Part shown: positions 53,385-63,805 of the stretch, in pieces
Numbering within the stretch: the first letter of the stretch is position 1
Layout: each line of letters opens with the position of its first letter
DNA from: Vombatus ursinus
Lineage: Eukaryota; Chordata; Mammalia; Diprotodontia; Vombatidae
Assembly: GCF_900497805.2 (NCBI RefSeq)
Contig: NW_020954630.1
Span: forward strand, 10,362,449-10,426,448
Direction of reading: 5' to 3'
Length of the DNA stretch: 64,000 nt
Notes under the pieces: generated by a model
The model's database searches: none
The model's input: only the letters and a program-made list of their open reading frames with translations
Told to the model about the DNA's origin: nothing
Program-made: the position numbers and the translations under genes

Positions 53385-53388
53385 TTGA
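53180..53388. repeat. TA/TG tract followed by (GA)n/(GACAGA)n
   Basis: atatgtgtgtgcatatatgc, gagggaagaagagagagaga, then gacagagacagagacagaga and pure GA to 53386. Confidence 0.93.
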
Positions 53389-53518
53389 GATTATAAGGAC
53401 TTTTATTAAACACGTATTTTTGTGATACCTTCCTTTCCCTCCTACCAGGAAGATTGCTCAATGTCTACTATTTTTTGTTCTCTTCAGTTAGGTTCTTACA
53501 TATGAAGTACTTTCCAAA

Positions 53519-53775
53519 TTTTTATGGGCAACTAGGTGGTGCGGTAGATAGAACCCTGGGCCTGAAGTCAGGAAGAATGATCTTCCTCAGTTCAGATCTA
53601 ACCTCAGATACTTACTAGCTGAGTGACCCTGGGCAAGCCACTTAACCCTGTTTGCCTCAGCTTCCTCATCTGTAAAATGAACTGGAGAAGGAAATGGCAA
53701 ACCACTGTAATATCTTTGTCGAGAAAACCCTAAATGGGGTCATGAAGAATAGACATAACCGAAACTACTGAACAA
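53519..53775 (+). mobile_element. Mar-1 SINE, full length, with target-site duplication
   Basis: gggcaactaggtggtgcggt, gggcctgaagtcaggaagaa, gtgaccctgggcaagccact, ggagaaggaaatggcaaacc, ctaaatggggtcatgaagaa, ccgaaactactgaac. The perfect 11-bp duplication tactttccaaa lies at 53508-53518 and 53776-53786. Confidence 0.93.
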
Positions 53776-53810
53776 TACTTTCCAAACCTCAAAACATACT
53801 ATAAATCCTA

Positions 53811-53879
53811 GTTATTATTATTATTGTTATTATTACTACTACTACTACTATGAATACTACTACTATTATCATTATTATG
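53811..53879. repeat. (TTA)n / (TAC)n trinucleotide microsatellite
   Basis: gttattattattattgttat, then tactactactactactatga, then attattatga. Confidence 0.93.
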
Positions 53880-54629
53880 ATTCCGTTAGATGCCAGGTCT
53901 TCAGAAGACACCAGCACTGGGTTTTATGGAACAGAAAATAAAGAAAAGAACAGCTTTCCCAAGGCACACAATTTGCTTGCATTATAACCAATGACTGATT
54001 GAGTCTGGGTCCTCCTATTGGCCTTTACTGGCTCTTCTCGCACACCTTGCATACAGCACAGACCTTGCATAGCTAAGGAAGCTCCACCTCATGCCACTAT
54101 CCATCTGAATCTAATACCAGACAATGTCCCTCAGCCCCTCCCTTTTTTTTTCAGCACAACTCACAAGGCAGGCTGGTAATTGCACACACACCTGAGCCTG
54201 TGGGTCTAGGGAGGGAGGCAACTAAAAGGTGCAGTCTTGTGTGTTGCCTTTATTCATGAATACTCAGAGAAGGAGAGAAGCTGCAGGTAACCACAGGCCT
54301 TAAGGACAATTCGCTATGGTGCTACATCATGAGCCAATATTTCAGAGCAGGATGAAGAAAGGATATAGCCACTTTCCATGGGTTTTATATGTTCTCTAGC
54401 TGGGGGAAATCTAACATCTTGAGAGCTCTCTATAATTTGTTATAAATAAACTCGATACAGTAAAAATTCAGGAGCCAACTAGCTGGAAACTGGAATAAAA
54501 AGAATGTTTCTCTTTCCTCTCAACTAGAGGAGAAAGTAACATGATGAAACAAACTGATTTATTTGAGATTGAGAATTTAGTCAGAAAAAGGACTGTTGGG
54601 TACAGGAGACATTCAGACCAATCTCCTAA
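53880..54629. other. repeat-free segment
   Basis: 0.75 kb with no recognised repeat, moderate GC; no gene-like frame. Confidence 0.45.
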
Positions 54630-54745
54630 CCTAGGGATGGGGAACCTGCAGCCTTGAGGCCCCATGTGGCCCACTAGGTCCTCAAATGAGGCACCTTGAC
54701 TGAATCCAACCTTCACAGAACAAATTCTCTTCATAAAAGGCTTAG
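54630..54745 (+). mobile_element. hAT-like non-autonomous DNA element, partial
   Basis: gggatggggaacctgcagcc, ttgaggccccatgtggccca, ctaggtcctcaaatgaggca, cttgactgaatccaaccttc, cacagaacaaattctcttca. Resembles a mammalian non-autonomous hAT family; the right half is missing. Confidence 0.55.
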
Positions 54746-55102
54746 GACCTAACCTATCTACGTCTATAGTTACAATTCTACAGAGTGACTTCCTGATGTC
54801 TGGAATAATGAACCTGAGCAGGATCTTTGAAGTCTAGCTTATGTTCCACCAGCTTCTATTTCCTAAGGCAGGAAAGTGAGCTTGTTCTCTTCAAGTCACA
54901 AAGGCCTGGAGATGATCAAATTCTGAGGCCCAAGAAAGAAAGTCCAGAGGATTTAGAGGTTATTCCAAGTGGGAGCATGTGTTTGTTTCTATAGTAGAAG
55001 CCTAGTATTCTGAGACTTAGAAGGGAGAGGGGGAGTACTCCAAAAGAAGTTTCCCCCCACCCAGCCCAAGTTTAACAGGAGGATCCCATTCCCTAGCCTT
55101 TA
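54746..55102. other. no recognised feature
   Basis: Nothing recognised. Confidence 0.4.
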
Positions 55103-55156
55103 CACTTACACTTACACACACACACACACATACACACACACACACACATACACACA
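55103..55156. repeat. (CA)n microsatellite with TA interruptions
   Basis: cttacacttacacacacaca then cacacacatacacaca. Confidence 0.95.
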
Positions 55157-55869
55157 ATTTAGATTATATCATTCTAGCCTCAATTACCTTTCAGATAATC
55201 AAGTTCTCCATTCTCCATGGTCCCTCCCTCATTCTCTCTACTAAGAAAACATCCCAAGGCAAAGGAGAATCTTATCTTGGCAGTGGATTCCTGAGGGTTT
55301 GCCTCTGTCTTAATGAAGTATATACAGGTTTTTATCTGTAGTGCCAGCAATCTACTAGGGCTTGACTGAAACAGAGGGCAATAGGAAATAAAAAGTAAGA
55401 TTTTTAACAGAAAATTGGGGAAGTGGGTGCCTAAGGATTCAGCACTATCATAAGCAAGGAGGCTAGGAGTTAGTTTTAAGGACCTTGCCCATCTTCCAAA
55501 CATTCCAGAAAGTGCAGGTGGAAGACACACAAAGATAAAGGCTTTACCCAAGTTAGCAATTAAAAGCAGCTGAATCAGGAAGTTTTCCCGGTAGCCTTCA
55601 TGAATTTTAGAGAGATTTTCAACAAAGCTAGGAATTAAAAAGAGATGAAGTACGCAATACATGTTAAAAATGATTACCATCAAAAGTAGTTAAGGTTAGC
55701 AAAAAAATAAAAATGTCTATGTCTTTAAAGACTAAGTTTCAATTATTTAGAAACCTTGTATAACATGTTGATCCTTGATGATGCCAGGTAACTGAGTTAT
55801 TCTTCTATGTTACATAGGCATATAGTGTTACTACATGTTAACATAGATGCATTTTAGTGAACCTCAAGA
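55157..55869. other. unassigned; a long minus-strand frame without a domain
   Basis: A 167-codon minus-strand frame (55180-55683) is the longest non-repeat frame in the window. It shows a hydrophobic N-terminus but no recognisable family, coding context or splice signal. I treat it as chance. Confidence 0.4.
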
Positions 55870-55985
55870 TTAGTAATCATCATAATAATGATGCACAAAT
55901 TACATTTGTACAATACTTTACTACTTCCAAAATTGTTACATTATTATGCTACCTCATCCTCTAACTGCCCTGGGTCCTATTACAG
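55870..55985 (-). repeat. MIR-type CORE-SINE, antisense, partial
   Basis: tacatttgtacaatacttta, tatgctacctcatcctctaa, gccctgggtcctattacaga. Confidence 0.5.
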
Positions 55986-56121
55986 ACATATGAATAAGAG
56001 TGGGAGGACTCATTTGTTTGAGAAATGCTATGTTGTTCCCAATAGTTGAGGAGAAAGACAATTATTGTGAACTACAATACCCAGAATTCCAGGTGTCTAG
56101 ACATCTATCTTACAGAGATAG

Positions 56122-56345
56122 GAATGGATAGGCTTCCGGGCTTGAAGTCAGGAAATCTGAGTTTCACTCCTGATTTACTTTTACTTTTTTTTACCAGTAA
56201 ACTTACATTTACTGGTTGGTGTGACCATGAGTAAATCACTCCCTCCTCTGAGGCAATTTTCCTGTCTATAAAATGAAAATAATGATATTTATACTACCAG
56301 TTCTCACAGGGTTCTAAGACATAAAAAGCTATTGTAAATAGGTTA
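56122..56345 (+). repeat. MIR-type CORE-SINE with internal insertion
   Basis: cgggcttgaagtcaggaaat, ctgagtttcactcctgattt; a T-rich stretch; then tgaccatgagtaaatcactc, ctgtctataaaatgaaaata, ctcacagggttctaagacat. Confidence 0.75.
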
Positions 56346-56427
56346 TCATTCTTTTTCATTGTGATTTACAAAGTCTTTGTCAAAAGTGTTTCACTCAATT
56401 CATTGAAAGATCATGTGCTTAAGAACA

Positions 56428-56638
56428 CATAGGATCATGAATATAGCGTTGGAAAAAAACCTTAGGGTTATCCAGTCACCTCATAGTATTATCTAACCAC
56501 TTCATAATTCAGATAAGGAATCTAATTTCTAAAGAGATTAAGTGACTTATCCAAGGACATTACAGGTAGTTAGTTAAGGGCAGAGCCACTCCTCAGACTA
56601 CATCTAGCTAAATCTAGCATTCCTTCCACTGACCACAA
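56428..56638 (-). repeat. MIR/THER1-type CORE-SINE, antisense
   Basis: ggaaaaaaaccttagggtta, tccagtcacctcatagtatt, agattaagtgacttatccaa, ctagcattccttccactgac. Confidence 0.8.
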
Positions 56639-56761
56639 ATTACGTAATATAAACCAATGGCAGAGTAGTTTAATATACAAAATATTGTTTTAAAAACCAT
56701 TTCTAGAGGATTCATCTGTTTATTAATTAAAAAGCACTGGCTAACAGAAATTAATTGTGAT

Positions 56762-56900
56762 TCCAGGACCATAGACTGGAAGTTATCTTAGAGGTGATCA
56801 GGACCAACCCCGTTATTTTACAAATGAGAAAACTGAGGCCCAAGGAAATTAAGTGACTTACCCAAGGTCACATAGGCAGTAAGTAGCAGAGGTGAGATAT
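56762..56900 (-). repeat. MIR/THER1-type CORE-SINE, antisense
   Basis: agactggaagttatcttaga, ggtgatcaggaccaaccccg, gagaaaactgaggcccaagg, cttacccaaggtcacatagg. Confidence 0.87.
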
Positions 56901-57936
56901 GATGGGGAGTGGGGTTGATATGGATGTGGGGAAGTTAAAGCAATAGCACTGATTTGGAAATGGTACATTAAGAGGCTCTTTTAAGCCTTTTTTGTACACA
57001 CTGTCAATGATATCTAATGATGTTAGTATGATGTCAATATGATTGTTCTAATCCTAGTAGAGCTCTGAGGTAAGGTTGCCGAACAGCCTGAGCTCTCCAT
57101 GCCCCAGGAGAGAAATGTTCTTAGTAGCGAGGATGATTTCTTCATACCAGACTATGGAAAGGGGGGCCCAGAAAAACTATTCACCTAAAAATAACCAAGA
57201 AAGAAGCTCAGTAATAGAAGTGGAAAATACAAGTATATTTCCTGCCAGTCTGGATGGGGACTGCTCTGAAGATGAGCAGGTCTGTGCCCTAATTTCCCAG
57301 AGAAGATAAATAGCAGAGGGAGATATGGGAGAGTGCAGGTGGGTCAAATGGCAAGATTTGGTGGTCCCAGGGTTAGTTAACCAGAAAGATACCACTCGGC
57401 CCACAACATTGGCTGAGAGCCTACACAGAAACAAAGTGCTTTAAGAAACACTAAAGGAGATAAGGGAAAAAATGGAAGATTGAGTCTCTTCTTTTAAGGA
57501 GGATACAAAGGACATAGTTCCTGGGGTGCTTCATATTCAGATTGGATCCCCAGGTCTAACTTAGAACTGATCTCAAACTTCCAAGTTGGCTCTTTGGTTC
57601 AGAGCTAGGCATTTGCTGACCACATGGTATTAGAGGATGTAGGCAGTAGAATGTAAGCCAAGGAAATGGGACCACAGAGACCAGCAATGGCAATTCCTAG
57701 CAACATAACAAATGAACAGCCAGCAAGGCAAACATACTTCCAGTAGCAGAGTTAAAGGAATTGAAAGCTCAGCAATAAAGGAGTCAAGAAGGCAGTAAGA
57801 CCCCAGAGAGATACTACCCCACAGCAGATCAGACATAAAGGCATTTCAAGACCCAAGAGACAGCATGGTGGTCAGAGGCCAAGGGGGTAGTAGGACTGGT
57901 AAGAAAGCACATCATACAATGATGAGAAGGGGGCAT
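56901..57936. other. repeat-free segment of about 1 kb
   Basis: No recognised repeat. Frames of 77-85 codons overlap in antisense at 57076-57434 and show no domain. Possible unique or conserved sequence. Confidence 0.45.
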
Positions 57937-58040
57937 TCATTAACCATATACTATTTACCTGGTAGTACATTAAATGCTAGGGATACAAATACAGTCAAAT
58001 AAAACTACCTCAAGGAGCTTACATTCTAATAGGGGAAACA
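57937..58040 (-). repeat. L2 LINE 3' end, antisense
   Basis: gcattcattaaccatatact, ttaaatgctagggatacaaa, ctcaaggagcttacattcta. Confidence 0.8.
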
Positions 58041-58409
58041 AGGGGAACCAGCAAGAGGGGATGGGTAGCACTATTGGCATGGCTTGGAGATGTGCCTGGG
58101 AATGAGGAAGAGGCCTGGTTCTGGACAAGAGAGAGCAAAAACTCACCCTTCCCAGCCCAGTGTGTCTCCAGGGTAACAGTCCTAAGTTCCCATGGAGAGA
58201 AGGTGGGAATATTGGCTAGAGTGTCAGGGGTATGGTTGGACCTAGTGATGGGGAAGTTAGGAGGAAGAAAACAAATGGACTGACAGCAGCATGTGCCATC
58301 TTTATAGGTTATGGATCACTGCCCGCTACTAGTCCTTCCTTCCCTCTCTCATTGCTGCTGACTCACTGCTACCCCTAATCCAAATCCAAGGTTTGGTGGT
58401 TAAAAGCAT
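58041..58409. other. no recognised feature
   Basis: Purine-rich to 58300; no repeat or gene named. Confidence 0.4.
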
Positions 58410-58555
58410 ATCATAGAAAAAGTCCTAGATAAGGAGTCAGAAGGGTAGTTTCTAAGCTCTTCCCAAACCCCAGACAAGTCACTGACTTTCCATGGGCCTC
58501 AGTGTTCTTATTTGTAATATGAACATGTAGCATTTGAGGATCAATAGCTTCCAGA
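58410..58555 (+). repeat. MIR-type CORE-SINE
   Basis: gaaaaagtcctagataagga, gtcagaagggtagt, cccagacaagtcactgactt, tccatgggcctcagtgttct. Confidence 0.7.
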
Positions 58556-58914
58556 CAAAATGACCTAGGAATCCACTTCAGTGGACATTGGACATATCTT
58601 CATACACAGTAGGTAATGAAAACAAAAGACTTTAACCCAAAATACGTGACAACCCAAATGATTTATAGCATGATGGCTTTCATCCACTTTCTCCATTTTT
58701 TCTCCTACCTCCAAACACCTATCCTGCATGGTCTAGGGGTACTCACTGGGCAGATTTCTCCTTCTGATTTTCATCATTAGTTCTCTCTGTAAGTACGTAC
58801 ATCATAACTTTCCTAACCAGAGTGTAAGCCCTTGGGGACAAAGTCTCTATCTCATATTTCCTTGTATTGGATTTTTCTTCTGTGTAATTCAAAAACAATG
58901 TTAGCCTTACAATT
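58556..58914. other. possible eroded L2 3' end
   Basis: At about 58795-58870, ccagagtgtaagcccttggg and gacaaagtctctatctcata resemble the L2 3' terminus; the rest is unassigned. Confidence 0.4.
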
Positions 58915-59065
58915 CCTGAACATTTATAAGAAGCTCCCCAAACCTGGCACCATTTTACCCAATGGGAATCCTAGAAACAGAGAAGTTGGAGGTTTGGATT
59001 AAGGTCACATAGCTAGTCAAGACAAGAACATAGGTCTCTCATCAAAGGCCTAGTGATTCCCCCAG
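58915..59065 (-). repeat. MIR-type CORE-SINE, antisense
   Basis: cattttacccaatgggaatc, gattaaggtcacatagctag, tctctcatcaaaggcctagt. Confidence 0.6.
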
Positions 59066-59477
59066 GAAATAAATGCTGCTTCCCTAATTAGTAAAAAACA
59101 GAAAAAGAATGCCTTGTACTGCACAAGGTTAGTCATAGCCTCTTAGCTATCCAATGCCAGGAATAAAACTGTTCAACCATAGAAAAAGAAGGAAATAAAA
59201 TAGATTTCTGGCTAAAATTGGAATGAGTCATTAAAATTTCTAATTAAGTCTGATCACTGTGGGGTTTTTCCTGTTTGCTTTAAAACATTTGATAGTATTT
59301 GGGACTGTATGTCTAAAAGAGAAATTGATAAACTCCTCGCTCTGAGTATCTACCACTTAGCACTATTAGGAAGACTGGGAAAGACAGAAGACAATATTTC
59401 AATCTTCTAAGAGATTACAGTCCTGATGATGAGCCATGATTTATATACATAAAATGATCAGAGAATAACATAAATTG
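59066..59477. other. no recognised feature
   Basis: Nothing recognised. Confidence 0.4.
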
Positions 59478-59730
59478 GCATATTAGCAAGAAACAGGGTG
59501 CTGGACTTGAAGGCAGGAAACACCTGGCCTTGAATACTTCCCCTGGTACTTACAAGCTGTTTTACTAGAAACAAGTCACAGAGGCCTCATCTGCAAAATG
59601 GGCAGAACAACACTCCATGTGCACTACTTACCTAGAATGGGTTGTTGTCAGGATCAACTGATAGGATAAAAGAGAGGCTTTGCTAACTTTAAAGCACTAG
59701 ATAAATGCCAGTGATAGTAATAAAGTATTA
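59478..59730 (+). repeat. MIR-type CORE-SINE, long-tail form
   Basis: cagggtgctggacttgaagg, ctcatctgcaaaatgggcag, gaatgggttgttgtcaggat, ctaactttaaagcactagat. Confidence 0.78.
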
Positions 59731-59865
59731 AAATGAAGTTTCAAAATGTAGAGGCCAAGGAGAAATTGCAGTAAATGGTTAGAAAAAAGAGAATACAACA
59801 TTAGGTAGAATTCTTATTCACCTTGGGACTTTATTTGCATCTTAGATGACAGGGACAGACAATGA

Positions 59866-59972
59866 GGGGGCGCTAGGTGATGTAGTGGATAGAGTGTGGG
59901 GCCTGATGTCAAGAAGACTCATCCTCCTGAGTTCAAAACCAGCCTCAGACACTCACTGGCTGTGAGACCCTA
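59866..59972 (+). repeat. Mar-1/WSINE1-type SINE, 3'-truncated
   Basis: gggggcgctaggtgatgtag, tggatagagtgtggggcctg, gagttcaaaaccagcctcag, cactcactggctgtgagacc. The next bases belong to antisense SINE sequence. Confidence 0.8.
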
Positions 59973-60060
59973 ATCTACAGACTTAGAAAGTTTAATTAAC
60001 TTGTCTAAGGTCATACGGTAACAATAGCAGAATAGGGATGAGAAACCCAGAACTCCTGGA
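59973..60060 (-). repeat. MIR-type CORE-SINE fragment, antisense
   Basis: agtttaattaacttgtctaa, ggtcatacggtaacaatagc, aacccagaactcctggatc. Confidence 0.65.
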
Positions 60061-60061
60061 T

Positions 60062-60265
60062 CTTATTACCTCACTTGATCCTCACAACAACCCTGAGAGA
60101 TAAGTGCTATTACTATGTCCATTTTACAGATGAGGAAACTGAGGCAGGCAGGCAGAGGTTAAGGGACTTGCCCAGGATCCCACAGCTAGAAAGTATCTGA
60201 GGTCAGATTTGAACTCCAGTCTTCCTGACTCCAGCCTCTACGCTCTATCCACCTATCTGCCCCCT
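60062..60265 (-). repeat. CORE-SINE, antisense, full length
   Basis: cctcacttgatcctcacaac, cattttacagatgaggaaac, gggacttgcccaggatccca, tttgaactccagtcttcctg, tctatccacctatctgcccc. A MIR-like long tail with a Mar-1-like head, so the subfamily is uncertain. Confidence 0.85.
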
Positions 60266-61307
60266 CGCTGAGATGGGATGGCAGCCCAGTTGAATGTTGC
60301 AACCAGCATAATGTAAGGCCTGAACTAGTTCATTGTACCCTTAACAAGGGCTAATTTGCAAGAGCGATAGAGATGACAAATCACCTTCCCTGTTATTATT
60401 AGCAGTCAAGTTGCCAGCCAGAACCACATGCCTTTTGAGAGCCACTCAGTGTTTTTTCAAAGGACAGAACAGTTGTTTCAAATGTTAACAAGTTTCTGGT
60501 GACATTCAGTGCTGTCTACTCCTAGAGATGGGGGGAAGCTCAAAAGGTTTGGATTGTTCATTGAAGCTTTTGCAAACTGATCTGAGCTGCTTTGGTCTGA
60601 AAGGATATGCCTGTCAATCCTGAAAGGCCAGTCTCCAGAGATTTCCTTTGCGGGTTCCAGGTTAGGACAGGTCAGAAACAATGTGCCCAGAGAAGAAAGA
60701 CTTGGTGCGTCCTCAACCGAACAGGAGCAGGGCTCCTCCTTTGTGAAATTCAGCACTGGGCTCAAAGTTCTGGCCCAAATTTTCAGCACTTGAAAGAGCC
60801 CAGAATCTGGTGTTATGCTATTCAAACCTCCCTGTGGGGATGCATTCGTTCTATGCCTGGCACCCTGGCTTCACCTTTCAGGTTGGAAGGGGTCCCAAAG
60901 GGCACATCTGAAAATCTCCCTCGTGTTCTGCAGGCACCCATCCCTCCCACCTCCTTTTCTAGGATCCTCCTTGGGCTCTGGCTGATGCAAACAAGCTGTT
61001 CATCTCAATAGTGGGCTTAGTCCACTCTGTGCTCCCTTGAGACTTTCTCCTAGTGGAGCACAGCGGAAATCTGAGCACCCAATGGGGTACTACTGGTAGT
61101 AATAAATATATTTGTTACTGCTGACCTTGAACTCCTCTTTGAACTTGAGTTAGGGATAGAAGACTTGTTATGACAGGGCAGGAAGACCTGAAGGGACTAA
61201 GAATAGAAGTTCATCTTTAAGCAGTGGATTGGCAGGTATGAAAAAGACAGGTAAGCAATAGGTTAGACTCGTTAGAGTGTAGAGAGTCATCTAAGACAGG
61301 AGAACCT
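60266..61307. other. repeat-free segment of about 1 kb
   Basis: GC-richer than average. Two frames overlap in antisense (60478-60825 minus, 115 codons; 60607-61011 plus, 134 codons); neither has a known domain. Candidate unique or conserved sequence. Confidence 0.45.
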
Positions 61308-61321
61308 TGACTAATGGTTTT

Positions 61322-61475
61322 TTGGGGGTTTTTTTGTTTTTTTTGTTTTGTTTTGTTTTTAGGCAATTGGGGTTAAGTGACTTGCCCAGGGTCCCACAGC
61401 TAGTAAGTGTCAAGTGTTTGGTCTGAGGCCAGATTTGAACTCAGATCCTCCTGACTTCAGGGCTGGTACTCTATC
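61322..61475 (-). mobile_element. WSINE1-like SINE, antisense, with target-site duplication
   Basis: T-rich tail, then ggcaattggggttaagtgac, ttgcccagggtcccacagct, ctgaggccagatttgaactc, agatcctcctgacttcaggg. Flanks repeat as tgactaatggtttt (61308-61321) and tgactaatagattt (from 61476). The last bases of the head (ctgcc side) are truncated. Confidence 0.9.
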
Positions 61476-61510
61476 TGACTAATAGATTTTTAAGCTCCCT
61501 AAGGGAATGA

Positions 61511-61754
61511 TGGGGCAGGTAGATGGCAATAGAGTGCCCAGCCTAGAGTCAGAAAGATTCATTCTCCTGAGTTCAAATCCAGTCTCAGACATTTTCCAGC
61601 TCTGTGACCTTGGGCAAGTCACTTAACCCTGATTGCCTCAGTTTCCTTCTCTGTAAAATGAGCTAGAGAAGGAAATAGAAAACCAGTCTAGTATCTTTGC
61701 CAAGAAAAAACTCCAAATGGGGTCACACAACTGAAAAGGCTGAACAACAATAAC
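61511..61754 (+). mobile_element. Mar-1 SINE, full length, with target-site duplication
   Basis: tggggcaggtagatggcaat, gcctagagtcagaaagattc, gagttcaaatccagtctcag, cttgggcaagtcacttaacc, tttgccaagaaaaaactcca, aaggctgaacaacaataac. The perfect duplication aagggaatga lies at 61501-61510 and 61755-61764. Confidence 0.94.
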
Positions 61755-61769
61755 AAGGGAATGACGTGA

Positions 61770-61845
61770 ACATTATTTCATCTTCATTTCCCTGGCACCC
61801 ACCAGAGTGCCTTGGAAATAGCAAATGCTTAACAATTGCTTACTT
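61770..61845 (+). repeat. possible L2 3' terminus
   Basis: cagagtgccttggaaatagc, aaatgcttaacaattgctt resemble the L2 end; short and weak. Confidence 0.4.
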
Positions 61846-62034
61846 CTTTGCTATTGAAATTGGGCACAAATCTCAAGGGTTAAAGCAAGCAGAGTCCAGA
61901 TTGCAAGCAGAGAACAAGAAAGAAATATCAGTAGTGATCAGCACATGCTGAGGTGAACTCTGACCTTACGGCAGACCAATCTCCTATGCTCCTTACTTTT
62001 TATAGTCCTCAGAGGATCTTAGATTCTGCTTGGG

Positions 62035-62205
62035 AAGTATTTTCAAGATTGTCTACTTCAATCTCCTAATTTTACAAATGTAAACAAACTGAGGCAATAA
62101 TATCTTAAGAGACTTCCGCAAGACCACATGGATAGTAAAATAGTGGGTTTGGGATTTGAATACAGACTCTCTGAAACCAACATTTTCCCTTCTACCACAA
62201 TGGTG
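62035..62205 (-). repeat. MIR/THER1-type CORE-SINE, antisense
   Basis: gtctacttcaatctcctaat, acaaactgaggcaataatat, ttccgcaagaccacatggat, acattttcccttctaccaca. Confidence 0.8.
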
Positions 62206-62361
62206 TGAGACTCACTGGTGCTTACAGCCAAAGGGAGGCTGAGTGCCATCATTGCAATAACTCCACAGCTGTGCAGGCACTAGGCTTCCCAGATGTTCCT
62301 ACATGTCCCATAGACTATCTATCCTTTCTATGCCTTTTAACAAATCACAGCCAGAAAACTG

Positions 62362-62555
62362 GATGAAGAAGTAGAAAAAATACTGAACCGTGAATCGCAA
62401 GAAGTGAATTCTAGTTCCAGGTCTGCCATTGACAGCCGTTTACCTTAGATAAATCAGTTCTCCTCTGTGAGGTCTGTCTCATCTATTAAATGAAAGCATT
62501 GGACAATGTGGTCTCTGAAGGTCCCTTCTAGTTCTGGATTTATGATCCTATCATC
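62362..62555 (+). repeat. MIR/THER1-type CORE-SINE
   Basis: gtagaaaaaatactgaaccg, agttccaggtctgccattga, attggacaatgtggtctctg, aaggtcccttctagttctgg, atttatgatcc. The tail is well preserved. Confidence 0.82.
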
Positions 62556-62599
62556 TACTTTGGAGAGGGCAGCAAGTCATGATGACCAGCAGGAGCAAG

Positions 62600-62760
62600 T
62601 CTCTGAATGGTTAGAGTCTTCATCTTTAAAATAGAAAATTATGCTGGTAGCACCTACCTACATCATAGGAATATCATGAAAAATTAAATAAGATAATTTA
62701 GTGTTTTACAAATCTTGAAGCACTATGTAATATCTATAATAAGATAGATGGTGATAATGA
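62600..62760 (+). repeat. MIR-type CORE-SINE, long-tail form, 3' part
   Basis: gagtcttcatctttaaaata, acctacctacatcataggaa, gtgttttacaaatcttgaag. Followed by a short (GAT)n at 62752-62772. Confidence 0.65.
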
Positions 62761-62779
62761 TGATGATGATTAAAACACA

Positions 62780-62820
62780 GTTGCAGTACCCAAGGAGCTT
62801 ACAATCTAGTTGGGGAGTAT
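62780..62820 (-). repeat. L2 LINE 3' fragment, antisense
   Basis: acccaaggagcttacaatct, agttgggg. Confidence 0.55.
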
Positions 62821-62824
62821 TACA

Positions 62825-63020
62825 TCCAATCTTAAATACTTGCTAGCTATGTGAAGATAAGCAAGATAATTTATGTTACCCTCAGTTTCCTGATCTATAA
62901 AATAAAACATAGATAATAATGCCTATGGTACCAGAGGCCAAAGATTTGGGTAACAAATGAGATAATGTACATGCAACCCTTTGAAAACCTTAAAACACGG
63001 TTCACATATTAGCTATCAGT
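62825..63020 (+). repeat. MIR-type CORE-SINE, long-tail form
   Basis: cttgctagctatgtgaagat, ttaccctcagtttcctgatc, aacaaatgagataatgtaca, tttgaaaaccttaaaacacg. Confidence 0.75.
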
Positions 63021-63164
63021 TTTAAAAACATGATTTACCCAGTGGGCAATGGAGAGACATGGAATAAATATAAATAGCTTGTAGCCTATTTACCTTCCTC
63101 TTAGACAAAGTGTTTTCCTATGTAGATTTTTATTACATTGCTCTTTTTTGGCCTTCTTCCTACC

Positions 63165-63803
63165 TCTGTGACTCATCCTGCTCTGTCTCCTTTGCTGAGT
63201 ATTATCCCTAACCATGAACCCTCCCCCAACACTCTTCCTGGACTCTCCTCTTGTCCCTCTCTATTCTTAGTGATTTCATCTGCTCCCATGGGAACTGGTG
63301 AAAGATCGTTCCTAGAGAGATCTATCTATCCTGCCCTGATTTTGCTTTTGAGCTCTAGACCTACATTAACAACTGCAAGTTTGATATCTCCACTTGGATT
63401 TTCCCACAGGCATATCAAAATGGAGCTCATTATCTTTCTCCTAAATCCCACTCTTCTTATAAAAATCCCAGTGTCTGTCAAGGGTACCATTATCCTTTTA
63501 GACACACAGGTATCTAACATCAGAGTCATACTTTCATTTCTACTCTTCCTTCGCTCTATATATCCAATCAGTGGCTGAGTCTTCTCTATTCTCCATCTCA
63601 ATCTACTTCATTCTTTCTATTAAAATAGACCCCGCCTTCGTCTAAACCATCATCTTCTCTTTCCTGGATTATTATAACAGCTTCTTAATTGGACTTCCAG
63701 TTTCTAGTCTTTTTTTCTCTAATTCATCTTTCACAGGGTTGCTGAAATAATTTTCATACGGCACAAGTCTGACCATGTTACTGCTTTCTCAAGAATTTCA
63801 GTG
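63165..63803 (+). repeat. L2 LINE, distal ORF2 region to 3' UTR
   Basis: gatttcatctgctcccatgg, tttgagctctagacctacat, atctccacttggattttccc, acaggcatatcaaaatggag, ctcattatctttctcctaaa, atatccaatcagtggctgag, ttcctggattattataacag, gcacaagtctgaccatgtta. Longest L2 piece in the window; ends abruptly at L1. Confidence 0.8.
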
Positions 63804-63805
63804 GT

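Noticed and set aside
55180-55683. 167-codon minus-strand frame
   Set aside because: No recognisable domain, no coding context or splice sites, next to a CA repeat; best explained as chance.
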